The notes beneath the pieces are model-generated. The model saw nothing but the letters and a program-made list of their open reading frames with translations, ran no database searches and was not told the DNA's origin. DNA of 64,000 nt from Mantamonas sphyraenae (Eukaryota > CRuMs > Mantamonadidae): positions 434,001 to 498,000 of the forward strand of contig JAPMXV010000051.1 in the NCBI GenBank assembly GCA_026936335.1, in the 5' to 3' direction. Position numbers and translations under genes: made by a program. This document shows, piece after piece, positions 54,546 through 64,000 of the stretch; positions within the stretch are counted from its first letter, which is position 1; each line of letters starts with the position of its first letter.

Positions 54546-55274
54546 TCACAGCTCGTACTGCATCGTGTCAGATATCAACGTTTGCGTGTCTTCCAAGTAC
54601 AACATGGACGTGCTGCCATACAACTGGTTTTCCAGCTCCAGCAACTGGCCCATGTACGGCCCGCGCGGCAGAGCTTGGTACCTTGCCTCCTTCACCGTGT
54701 TGAATGCTGTCTGTGTGTTCATCGCCTGCTCTGTCATCAAATACGCCATCACTACCACAGGGCTCAATGTGATGCCCTCATCGCAGTACACACACACCGT
54801 GGCCTCGTTCTCCCGCGCCGCCTTGATGAACGCGCTCGCCAGCTGGAACGCCTCGCTCAGATTCGTTTCACCCGTGTCCCGCAGACCCAGACACAACTCG
54901 TCTTGTGCATTCTTGGCCTGAGGCTCCACCTCACAGCACGCCACGTAGTGCGTGACGCCCATTCCGTTTAGCGTTCCACGCTGCAGCACGTTGGCACGCG
55001 ACCCAACCACAATGCCTTCGCACACCACAGTGGGCGGGTACACACTGGTTGACACGTGCGCTTCCACCAGCTGTGACACCAGCTTCTTGTGTCCTCCCAG
55101 CTCCTGGCCCAACACCGCCTCCACAGCTTGCCGCACCTCCAGCGTCGTCACTTCCGTCACCTCCACAGACATCAAGTACTCGTGGATAGCCTCCTGCAAC
55201 AGATCCACGTCCACTGGCTCACTGCTACCCTCGCTTCCGCTCTGCGTCTTGGCCGCTCCAGTTCGTGTCGACAT
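54546..55274 (-). CDS. DEK_C domain plus dual-specificity pseudophosphatase
   Basis: Single exon, 242 residues from ATG 55274; ATG 55364 would add 30 residues. Residues about 25-75 fit the DEK_C helical domain (LLQEAIHEYLMSVEVTEVTTLEVRQAVEAVLG.., and KKLVSQLVE). Residues 80-240 fit the dual-specificity phosphatase fold (GIVVGSRANVLQRGTLNGMGVTHYVACC..., AYLMTEQAMNTQTAFNTVKEARY). The combination DEK_C plus DSP occurs in slingshot cofilin phosphatases. The signature loop HCxxGxxRS reads YCDEGITLS: the cysteine is kept, but His and the phosphate-binding Arg are lost, so catalysis is unlikely and a STYX-like scaffold role is more probable. The gene lacks the SH3-like SSH N-domain seen in animal slingshots. 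Divergent from HPS4 (176 bp). Confidence 0.72.
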   Translation of the reverse strand: MSTRTGAAKTQSGSEGSSEPVDVDLLQEAIHEYLMSVEVTEVTTLEVRQAVEAVLGQELGGHKKLVSQLVEAHVSTSVYPPTVVCEGIVVGSRANVLQRGTLNGMGVTHYVACCEVEPQAKNAQDELCLGLRDTGETNLSEAFQLASAFIKAARENEATVCVYCDEGITLSPVVVMAYLMTEQAMNTQTAFNTVKEARYQALPRGPYMGQLLELENQLYGSTSMLYLEDTQTLISDTMQYEL

Positions 55275-55450
55275 CTCGCCCTCTTTTCGTATTCCTGTGG
55301 CTCTCCACGCGCTCCATTCCTCGCTTCCATCCTTCCCACCACCACTGAATGTGCAAATTGGCATCTCATTCCCTTCCCTCAATGCTCTTTCCTTCTCTGC
55401 TCCTCTCTGGCCTCAACCGCCTGCCTCTGCGCCGCAACACCCATCCTTCC

Positions 55451-57272
55451 ATGCAGAACGTCCCGCTCTTTTTCTATTCGGGGCTCCCAGGCTTCTCTGG
55501 CCACGACCAGGGTGCCTTTCTTGGCTCCTGCTTCTTTGTCTTTGACGACACGGTGGCTACCCAAGAGGAAGACGACCAGGAGGAGATGGTGAGCCGCCAG
55601 CTGGTTTCCCTCTACCCATCGTGCCCTGCACTCCGCTCGCCCCAAACTGACCCCGTATTCCGTTCATCGTGCCTTGTGTTCCTCTTTCCTCCCCCTGCAG
55701 ATTCTCTACTTCTACCCAGAGTCCGTAGAGGACGACTTCAAGTTGTTTCTCATCGGCGCGTGTTCGGCCCTCTGCGACATTGCCCAGAAGTTCGGCACGA
55801 CGGACCTGGAGGACGAGGAGGCCACCGCTGCTGCTGCTCAGCAACTTCAGGTGGTCACTCTGGATAAGTTCAAGCTGGGATTCCACTTTGTTGAGTCCGC
55901 AACGCTCGTCTTTACCGGTTCGGGCGACACCCCCGACGCAGTCATGATCAACCACCTCCAGTCCTTCACCGATGCCTTTACCTTTTTCAACGGCTCCTTT
56001 GCCGACCTCAAAGAGTACGCTGAGCTCGAAGGCATCGACTACCGCGCAGACGTGGCACGTCGCTGCGGCGAACTTGTGCCCCTGATTCAGGAAAAGGCCG
56101 CGCCCCTCAACCTCTTCCTGCCCCTTCCGTACACACAACTGCCCAAGAATTCCAACCGCCACTTTCTGGCTGCATCTCAGCTCCTCCACGCCGTCTCCCA
56201 GGTCCCGGGCAACCTCGGCGCGGCTGTGTTTTACGACTCGGCCATTCTCTGCTCCCAATTTGACCTGGACACCACTCGCTGGGCCCTTGTGCGCCTCCAT
56301 TACATGCAAAGTGCAGACGAGAATAGTCGCGACGCAGGCTCTGCCAGTGGATCGTCGTCAAGCGGCGGCGACGGCCTCGCCTCGGACGACTTGGATTCCT
56401 CAGCCTCGGGCCTGGCCAGTGGAGGCAGCAGTGGAGGCACAGGCGGAGGGGGTGGAAGCAGCAGTGGAAGCAGCAGTGGAAGCAGCAGCAGTAGCAGTAG
56501 CTCGTCTGGAGTCAATGGTGGCAACGCAAACGCTACCGACAGCCTGGAAAACTTTCTGCTCGTGTTTATGAAGGCAGAGTCGCTGGAGGCGCTGCGCACC
56601 AACGCCAGTGCGCACCGGGGCGGTGGAAAGAGCGAAGGAGCAGGCGGTGGCACGTCGGGGAGTGGTGCTGCCAAGGTGGACATCAAGGAGTTGTACCGCA
56701 GGGAACACGCGGACGGAGAGTATGTGGGTCTGTACATTGTGTCGCTAGAACACGTGGCGTTGGCTGTGGTCATGTCTCTGGACGCCATCCACGACGTCCG
56801 TCACATCCGCAAGCTGCGCCTGGACACGCAGCGCAAGATGTTCAAACTGCAGGAACAGCTGCAAAAGGCCTTTCAGGACACCACCTGCGACTATTACATC
56901 CATGAAGGTGTGGCCACACCGTCGAGCCAGCGACACACTTTTCAGGCGTTTGCCAGGCCCGTGTACAACTTCCTCACCTACGAATCGCTGACGCAAGAAG
57001 CACGCGGCAGCCTCCTGGACACCAGCGTCGAGTCGGACACGTCGTTCGTACGAGGCATTGGCCTGGGCCACGAGTGTTTTCTGGATGAGGAGCGCGACAG
57101 TTCCATGCTGGTGCTCAAGAACAACAGTGGGCAAGTGTACTGCCGCAACGTGTGGGGCAAGCAGACCTTTTACCAACACTTGGCTGGCGGCAAGCAGACG
57201 CAATCCATGGGAGAGGGCGAGAAGTTGGCTAGGGACAACCTCAAGTCGGACCACGACATCCTGTTGCTGTGA
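55451..57272 (+). CDS. HPS4: HPS4-like BLOC-3 subunit (longin/CCZ1-HPS4-INTU fold)
   Basis: Exons 55451-55588 and 55701-57272 give 569 residues. The N terminus FFVFDDTVATQEEDDQEEMILYFYP matches human HPS4 [25 protein letters not shown], and FTFFNGSFADL matches FFNFYNGPVSL. After a Ser/Gly-rich spacer, the C-terminal domain repeats the human ending: SSMLVLKNNSGQVYCRNVWGKQTFYQ... and LARDNLKSDHDILLL resemble [20 protein letters not shown]... and AKQKLLKHGVNLL. HPS1/HPS4 form BLOC-3, a guanine-nucleotide exchange factor for Rab32/38 in lysosome-related organelle formation. Earlier in-frame ATGs (55349, 55382) are possible. Its stop is only 31 bp before the CCP1 start on the same strand, and no clear poly(A) motif is seen between them. 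Confidence 0.82.
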
Positions 57273-57303
57273 GAAGGCGGTGTGTGCGCTGGTGAGGCCA
57301 AAA

Positions 57304-60300
57304 ATGACTGAAATGGAATCCGCGTTGCAGATGTTGGAGGACGAAGATGACTCGGTGACGGAGGGAGACTCGGACGTGGGTGTCACGTCCAAAGGGAAGA
57401 AGTAGGTATTGGCATGGACGCACCCTGACCGCTTCCCTTGCCACAATGCCTGACTCGCTCCATTCCAATGCACACACAGGACAAACAAACGCAAGATGAT
57501 TGTGGGGTCACTCAAGGTGCTGCGTGACAAGCGCTCTCTGACAGAGGAGCTTGCGGCGGCGGCCATTGCCTCACTGACGGACTTGGCGGGAGACGGTGCG
57601 TTTCGGAACCTCGGAACGTTGTTGTCGCACCTCCGCACACGCTGACACGGCACCAAACGTGCGCACGCACACATTTGGGTGCATCCTTGCCACAGACTCT
57701 GGCCGCCTCTTGATGGCCAACGAGAATCCTGTAACTGTGCCTGTGCTCTCGGTGATGGAGTTCCTCAGCGAAGACGTCGACGTCACCCGAGCTGGATGTG
57801 AACTGTTTGCCGCGCTGACTCAGACGCGGAAGGGTACGTTGGCATGGATCGGAGGCTGGGCTCATTCTGGCGCTGTGACATGCACTTTCCAACGGGCCCG
57901 CGCCTCGGTTGTGCGCGAGTTGCGCGCGCTCACACATTTTTTCCTTGCGGATCACTGCACACAGGGAACCATGGCTCACGGCTGCTGAAAGGAAATGGTC
58001 TAAAGCATGTATTCAACGCAATCAAGAACCACACGGTGGACAGAGAGGTGTGCATGTACTCCTTTCGCCTGCTGCGCAAGCTGGTCCTCACCGACAAGAA
58101 GGTGTCCATGATGGCCCGCTTCGACGGAGGCATCCAGCTCATCTTCCAGGCAATGGATGAGCACCGCAACGACGAGGAGGTGCTCATTGATGCTCTCTCG
58201 GCCCTTGCTGTGTTTTGCCGCAACGGTGCGTGTGTGCGCACTCACCCACCATCCCACACGCACACGCACACGCACACACACACACACACACACACATCGA
58301 CTCACTCTGTAACTCTTCCATGCCCTTGCTTTGGCTGGTATTCACACACCAACTCGCACCCGACAGAGAACAACGCAACCATGGTCGGCCATGACGGTGG
58401 CATTGCCGTACTCGCCCATCTGCTGAGCCGCGAGGAGTTCGGAACCCAACTGATCAATCCTGTCTTTCAGTGTCTGTTTCAGCTCTGCAAAATCGGTATG
58501 TTCCATCTTGGTGGCGTTGGATTGAAGCAGACTCAACCATGCCGCTCACACGTCTCGATGGGCGTTCAGAACGCAACGTGCTGTTGTTTGTGGCCGAGAA
58601 TGGCATTCAGCTTGTGTTGGACGTCCTGCACGACTTCTCCGACGATCTGGTGCTGCTCAAGAACGCCCTGCAGGTGTTCAAGAGCGTCGCCGGTGTCGTG
58701 TCGCGTGAGCGCATGCCACACGACCGCATCCCGTTCAAAGCCTTGTTTGAGATCATGGAAAGCTACCAGGACGAAGTTGAAATTCTCAAGTTGGCCAGCA
58801 GCGTGCTGTGGAGGCTGCAGCGCGACCGCTTCCCTCCAATTCCCACCGACTGCCGTGTGTACCATCCGCAAGAATTGGAAGACATCCAGGCATTGAACCA
58901 TTACACATATGTGGATGACCGCGTGGTGCAGCTCACAGACTACCACATGGAATGGCACCTGCAACAGGTGCAGACACAGAGCAGCGAAATCGAAGCCGGC
59001 ATGACGGTGATCATGCCCAACGTCAACTCTGTGTCCATTGGCGACCAGCTTCTGAGTATGTCCGCAGGCGTGGAGGGACAGGCGACCAGCAACCAGGCGG
59101 CCACGACGAGCGACAGCGCAAACATCAGCGAAGTGCAGGCAGGGGAGGCAGCAAGCAGCAGCAAAGAGGATGACGACGACAACGACAACGAGGACGACGA
59201 TGAAGAGGACGACGCAGACGAGGAGCCAGACTTTGAGGTGTTTATGACGCGATCCACAAGTGGCACGAGCCTGCCCAGCTCGCAAAGCAGTGATTTGAGC
59301 GATTCGGCGGTGAGCGACAGCGAGCGCGAGAGTGTGAGCAAGCAAATCGAGAGCGCCGAACGACCCAACCTGCTGCGTGCAGGATTGGCAAACTATGGCG
59401 CATTTGAGGCGCTGGAGTTCCCCGAGCTGAAACTGGGCGACTCGGAGCTTGGCCTTCTGCCGCTCAGGCAGTCAAAGGAGGAGACTGCTGTGAAGGATGT
59501 GTTTGATCCCAGCATCCAGCACGCGTACCCACGCAGCAAGTACCAGCCGGAGCGCTTCGAAGTGGAGACAGACCAGCTGGACGAGGGGAGGCGGTTGTGC
59601 GCCAAGGAGGACACAGTGACGGTGACGTCAGTGCGTGAGTTTGTGGAACCTCCGCCTCCGTTTGTGCTGCCGGGTACGGAGCTGGACAGCGAGCCGCAGT
59701 ACGAGCAGCCAAAATCGCTGATCTTCCGCATGATGATCCGAGACCTGCAGCGCATTGCCAACCCGCAGGATGTGATCAGCCGCGTGGTGTACGACAGCCG
59801 TGAACCGGAGCTTGTTGGATCGATCCTCCAGTATGCAGACACTGCTGATGGAGACGTGCAGGAGGGTGACGGCGAGACGGTGGCCAGCACCACAAGCCAG
59901 TGGCTCAAGAGCCAGCAGCAACAGCAGCAAGCGAGTGCAGCAGGGCAGACGCAGGGTGCAGGCGGAAGCTCGACGGCGACGACAGTGGGTCTGGCGGCGG
60001 AGGATGACGCGCAAAGTGACTTGCACTTTGAGTCGCGCTATGAATGCGGCAACCTGCGCAGGGCCACCAAGATCTACGAGCACGAGTACGACCTGATTCT
60101 GGACGTGGACATCAACACAGATAGGCACATCCAGTGGTTCAATTTCAAGGTGACCAACATGCAGGCTGGCGTGCCTTACACCTTCAACATCATCAATCTG
60201 GAAAAGCCAAACTCGCAGTTCAACTTTGGCATGCAACCGGTCATGCTCTCACTGACTGACTTTGCCGAAAGCGGGCGCGGTTGGTTCCGCACAGGGTACG

Positions 60301-61490
60301 ACGTGTGCTACTACCCCAACCAGTACACACGCAAGACTGGAACGGCGGCAACGTCAGGCAAGGCGGCAAGCTACTACACAGAGACGTTTACGGTTGTATT
60401 TGAGCATGCGTACGACGTCTGTTACCTGGCGTACCACTACCCTTACACGTACACGCACATCCAACAGCACTTGCGGTCGCTGGAGCAACTGCCGCACGCG
60501 CGTACGTGTTTGCGCAGGCAACTGCTGTGCACCACGCTGACAGGCAACCGCATCGACGTGCTCACCATCACATCCATGCCCGACATGACTGGGTTGGACA
60601 ACGACACGCGTGCAGAGGTGGAGGAGGGAATGCGGTGCAAGCCTGTGGTTGTTTTGAGCGGGCGTGTGCATCCGGGCGAAACCAACGCCAGCTGGGTGCT
60701 TCGAGGTCTGATTGACTTTCTGCTGGGAGAAACGAGCCAAGCACAGGCCTTGCGTGACAGGCTGGTCTTCAAGGTCATTCCCATCATCAATCCGGACGGG
60801 GTCATCAACGGGTCGCACCGCTGCTCCATGGAGGGTCTGGACCTGAACCGGATGTATCTGGGCACAGAAAAGCATGTCACCCCCCCTGTGTTTTACATCA
60901 AACGACTGCTGGGGTCGATTGTCCACGAACAGGAGCGTCAAGTGGTGTTGTATTGCGACTTTCACGGCCACTCGCGGCAGCGCGACTCGTTCATGTACGG
61001 ATGCAACAACGACAGTAGCAGCGACGACAAGCTGCGGCTGAGCGAACGCGTATTCCCATGGATGCTGGCGGAGGACTGCGAGTTTTTCCGATGGGACGGC
61101 TGTGCCTTTGCGATGCAAGAGTCCAAGAAGGGCAGCGCAAGGATTGCCGTGCGCAAGGGCTTTGACATCCCGTGCACATACACTCTGGAGTGCACGTACA
61201 ACGGATCGTCCACAAGTGGCCTGCACTTTGGCGTCCGTGAACTGCAGGCCATCGGCGTGGCGTTTGGCCAGACGGTGTGGCGCTTTGTGGACACCACCGA
61301 GCGGGAAGCGGCCATGGAGGTGTTGCGTGGCATGTACCCACGAGGCGAGGACGACGGCAGCAGCAGCAACGGAGGTGGAAGCAAAGAGACCAAGAAGAAG
61401 AAGAAAGGCAAGAAAAAGGTGACCAAGGGCAAGAGTAAGAAGGGCAAGAAGAGCAGCAGCAGCAGCAGCAGCAAAGGAAACGATGGATGA
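57304..61490 (+). CDS. AGTPBP1: cytosolic carboxypeptidase CCP1/AGTPBP1 (tubulin deglutamylase)
   Basis: Exons 57304-57401, 57480-57595, 57696-57833, 57965-58225, 58367-58495 and 58570-61490 give 1220 residues; human CCP1 has 1226. Residues about 40-430 are helical ARM/HEAT-like. An acidic spacer follows (DDDDNDNEDDDEEDDADEE), then the CCP N-domain (YDLILDVDINTDRHIQWFNFKVTN) and an M14 zinc carboxypeptidase. Zinc ligands: His and Glu in RVHPGETNAS (about 947-950) and His in FHGHSRQRDSFMYGC (about 1045); the catalytic Glu is in TLECTYNG (about 1121). CCP enzymes remove glutamate side chains and C-terminal glutamates from tubulin in cilia and microtubules. The C-terminal tail is Lys/Ser-rich. 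Intron 4 has an AC repeat. The stop overlaps GATGAA with AATGAA 14 nt on. Tandem behind HPS4 by 31 bp. Confidence 0.93.
58255..58296. repeat. AC/ACGC dinucleotide repeat in a CCP1 intron
   Basis: Tandem CACACG/CACA tract within intron 58226-58366 of the CCP1 gene. Confidence 0.9.
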
Positions 61491-61504
61491 ACAATGAGTG
61501 TTCG

Positions 61505-61510
61505 AATGAA
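61505..61510 (+). promoter_or_regulatory. AATGAA after CCP1 stop, candidate poly(A) signal
   Basis: AATGAA lies 14 nt after the TGA of CCP1 in the 36 bp convergent gap with NAA30. Confidence 0.35.
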
Positions 61511-61526
61511 TCTGTTTGAGTGCTCG

Positions 61527-62156
61527 TCAAAAGGTGAGGTGGAGACGCATGGCACTGTTGCCCGAAAGGTAGTAGCGATGAAGATATGCGGTGGCGACAA
61601 AGCCAAGGCGGCGGTAGAGTTTCTGGGCAGCCTTGTTATCCTCCTCAGCTTCGAGGACACACTCAATGGCTCCCTCGACCTGCATTTGCACGAGTGCATT
61701 GGACACAAGTGTGGAGGCAATGCGTTTACCCCGCTGTTCCGGGTGCACGGCAAGCATGGCGATGTAGCCGCTGGTTCCTCGCTGTAGGCGGCAGACAACG
61801 GTACCGACACAGACAGACGTGCCGTCCACGTCCATGTGTGCCAACCAACACAGGCTGGGCCATTGGTTGATAAAGTATCGGAATGTGTAGATGGAGTAGG
61901 GCTCGGAAAGGTGTTCGTCGATGAGATCGATGATTTCCTGCAAGTCCTCCTCGCCAGCGTACTGTGTGTACCGGATGCCGTTGGCCTCGTACACCAGCTT
62001 CTGCTTCAGAGAAGACGAATCGTCCACAATGTCTTCCCCTTCGGCCGCACCCTCGGGCACAGCGTGCTGCTCGGCGTCAAGCTCCGGTTCGGGTTCGGGT
62101 TCGGACATTCTGGTTGATGCGCCGGCGCTGTGCCGAGTGGCGATGCTGCTTCCCAT
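61527..62156 (-). CDS. NAA30: NAA30, catalytic subunit of NatC N-terminal acetyltransferase
   Basis: Single exon, 209 residues from ATG 62156 (ATG 62108, with A at -3, is a good alternative giving 193). After an acidic leader of 40-55 residues, the GNAT domain follows human NAA30 closely: LSEPYSIYTFRYFINQWPSLCWLAH, GYIAMLAVHPEQRGKRIASTLV with the acetyl-CoA loop R/Q-x-x-G-x-G/A (EQRGKRIA), VLEAEEDNKAAQKLYRRLGFVATAYLHRYYLSGNSAMRL. NatC acetylates N termini beginning Met-Leu/Ile/Phe/Trp co-translationally on the ribosome. It is 88 bp from the divergent coiled-coil gene and 36 bp from the convergent CCP1 end. Family call is firm. Confidence 0.93.
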   Translation of the reverse strand: MGSSIATRHSAGASTRMSEPEPEPELDAEQHAVPEGAAEGEDIVDDSSSLKQKLVYEANGIRYTQYAGEEDLQEIIDLIDEHLSEPYSIYTFRYFINQWPSLCWLAHMDVDGTSVCVGTVVCRLQRGTSGYIAMLAVHPEQRGKRIASTLVSNALVQMQVEGAIECVLEAEEDNKAAQKLYRRLGFVATAYLHRYYLSGNSAMRLHLTF

Positions 62157-62244
62157 GTGGAGCCAAGTGGAGGGTTAGACGGGTCGACATGTCCATGCAT
62201 GCGCTCCTGAAGCCAAACACAGCGAGAGCGGGACAGAGTGGCCA

Positions 62245-64000
62245 ATGGCTTCATCAAGCACAGACTTGAGGGAGCTGGATGTGGACGCGCTTGTGTCCCT
62301 TGGGGCTGAATCGTCGACGTTGGTGGAATCGGGGATGGTGAGGCTGGATTCGTTGCAGCGGTCGTCGTCGGGACGGCGGAGGCGACGAAGGAAGCGCAGC
62401 AGCCCCGCACCGCCACCCGAGGTCAAACTGAACAGCAGCGACGCAGTCAAAGCTGTAGTGGACACCCTGTCAGGCGATGGCATCGACAAGCTGATCGCCC
62501 AGACTGCTGGTGCGCTGGAACGGGCGTCGGAGTTTACGGGCCAACACTACGTGAAACGGCGGAGCTCAAACAGGCCTACGTCGGCATCTGTGTCGGGCGG
62601 CAACACCAGCAGAGGAGACACACATGAATTGAACTCTGTCGACGAAAACGCAGACACGAAATACGTGGATTTGTCACGGGAGAGGGCGCTAAAGTTGGGA
62701 GACGACGTTGGAGACGTTGTGCTCACGGGAGAAGAAATGGCCTCGGTGATGGCCAGTGGACAAAAGGTGTCTCGGGAATACCAACGACGGATGGAAGAGC
62801 GTCTGAATGAGATCAAGAAGCTGAGTGCACAGGCCATTCTGGTGCAATCGAGTGCCACGGGGCCGCTGACGGAAGACGGCGAGAGCTCCAGTTTTGCGGC
62901 CGACGAAAGCGTGGAAGAGCTGATGCGAGCACAAGGAAAGGCACGGGCAGGGCAGTTGGCACGCCAGGGTGCATTGGAATCGTCTGGAAGCAGCACCAGC
63001 AGTGACGGGGATGGTGGCGACGAGCGAGGAGAGGACGAGCCTGAAGAGGTGCGGATTGCCAACGAACGACGACGACGAGGAGAGCGCGAGCAGCAAGGTG
63101 GGTCAAACGAATGTGTGTGTGCGTGTGTGTGGTGAGCTGACACGGAGTGGGGGACACAGAACGGCAACGGGAACAGCAGCGGTCGTTCGAGGCGCGACTG
63201 CAACAGGAGCGGCAGAAGAAGGTGCAATCGTACTTTTCGGAACAAATCGAAGCACGGAAACGGGAGCTGCAGGCACAGATCGAAGAACGGGAACAACGCA
63301 GGCGTGCGGCGCAACAGGAGCTGAGTGCAGACACGACACGGGACAGGCGGAGGTCACTGACGCATGTGGAGGAACTGGAGATAGCACAGCGTAGCGAAGA
63401 GCTGGGCGTGATTGCCAAACAATTCCAGGAGTACCAAAAGTACCGCAAGGGAGAAGGCGAAGGCGAACAGAACGAGGAAGCAGCATTGACACCCGAACAG
63501 CAAAGGGAACTGCGTCGTCTGCGCCGCGAAGGACGCCAAGCGAGCAGTATGGACGTGCTTCACATCCAGAGAGAGGCCGCGAGGCAGCGGGAGGATGGCG
63601 CACGGCTGCAGGAAGCCTTGCGCGTGGAGCAAACCAAGGATCGGGGCCTGGTGGCGTCTGCAGGCAATCCTCTGGACGTGGAAGACGTGATGAGCACACA
63701 GGGAGACAAGACACAGCATGGAAGCAAAGGAGGCAGCGCAGGCGGGCGAAAATTGTCCAAACGGGAGCAGTTTGCTCAGATGTTGGACTTTGATGTCGAT
63801 GCGTTTCTGGGCTTGGCCAAGGATCAGCTGGATGTGGTGGACGACATGGAGCGTGCTGAGATGGAAGGCATTGCAGCATGGCTGAATCAGTACGCAAAGA
63901 CAAGTGAGGGTGACGAGCAGGTTGGCGCAGCAGAGGGCGGAGGCGATGGAAAAGGCGGGCAAGAGGCTGCCAAGTCTGGCAAAGCAGCACCCAAAATTGG
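62245..64000 (+). CDS. uncharacterised coiled-coil protein, 3' partial
   Basis: Exons 62245-63097 and 63160 to the window end, open throughout; about 564 residues are visible. The N-terminal 280 residues are charged and Ser/Arg-rich (an Arg run at about residue 44) with no domain I can name. The second exon codes a long, highly charged coiled coil: QRSFEARLQQERQKKVQSYFSEQI, then RKRELQAQIEEREQRRRAAQQEL and LRRLRREGRQAS. The last visible part is KREQFAQMLDFDVDAFLGLAKDQL... The intron (63098-63160) is only 62 nt. It is divergent from NAA30 by 88 bp. The family is unknown; a cytoskeletal or ciliary coiled-coil role would be speculation. The 3' end is outside the window. Confidence 0.72.

Noticed and set aside
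1-64000. Prokaryotic or viral systems, transposons, CRISPR
   Set aside because: No transposase, integrase, terminal repeats, direct-repeat arrays or phage-like genes were found; all recognisable genes are eukaryotic.

Overview
This is nuclear DNA from a unicellular, ciliated eukaryote with a compact genome. Evidence: about 25 protein genes in 64 kb, most carrying short GT..AG introns (59-180 nt, often with CA or GT repeats), gaps of 31-190 bp between genes, GC-rich codon use, and long Ser/Gln/Asp low-complexity runs encoded by AGC/CAG/GAC repeats. Many products are cilium or centriole proteins (WDR90/POC16, TMEM17, BBS4, a DUF4200 protein of the CCDC42/CFAP73 type, FAM227-like, NEK kinase, CCP1 deglutamylase, MORN-repeat protein). 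Coactosin, HPS4, MAP3K-epsilon/Cdc7-type kinase and LARGE-like glycosyltransferase suggest a protist near the opisthokont/apusomonad/amoebozoan side, but the species cannot be named from sequence alone. No rRNA, tRNA, transposon, CRISPR array or virus was recognised.

Layout. 1-5.7 kb: WDR90 (5' end outside the window). 5.7-7.2: coactosin-like (minus). 7.3-9.3: LARGE-like GT8 enzyme. 9.4-13.2: Ste20-type kinase with ARM repeats. 13.3-16.5: MINDY deubiquitinase with RanBP2 zinc fingers (minus). 16.6-18.3: RAD9. 18.4-19.3: TMEM17 (minus). 19.4-21.2: BBS4. 21.4-27.3: clathrin heavy chain (minus). 27.4-29.6: FAM227-like. 29.7-33.4: LRR protein (minus). 33.5-38.8: propeller/RCC1 protein (minus). 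38.9-41.0: equilibrative nucleoside transporter (minus). 41.1-41.9: TIM22. 42.0-43.8: DUF4200 coiled coil (minus). 44.0-45.6: Ecdysoneless. 45.7-48.2: NEK kinase (minus). 48.2-49.0: mL43. 49.1-50.8: MORN protein (minus). 50.8-51.6: the only large gap. 51.6-52.9: fatty-acid elongase (minus). 53.0-54.4: mitochondrial carrier. 54.5-55.3: DEK_C plus inactive-looking phosphatase (minus). 55.5-57.3: HPS4-like. 57.3-61.5: CCP1. 61.5-62.2: NAA30 (minus). 62.2-64: unknown coiled coil, running off the end.

Neighbouring genes mostly alternate strand, so most gaps are either short divergent promoters (64-190 bp) or very short convergent 3' ends. Exon structures were worked out by hand from reading frame, splice consensus and family similarity; exon sums are multiples of three except in BBS4, mL43 and the MORN gene, where the conserved protein changes frame inside an exon. 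The most interesting genome-wide sign is a recurrent AATGAA at or overlapping stop codons, a candidate poly(A) signal. Other points of interest are zinc fingers inserted into a MINDY domain, a LARGE-type enzyme with a broken DxD motif, and a slingshot-like pseudophosphatase.
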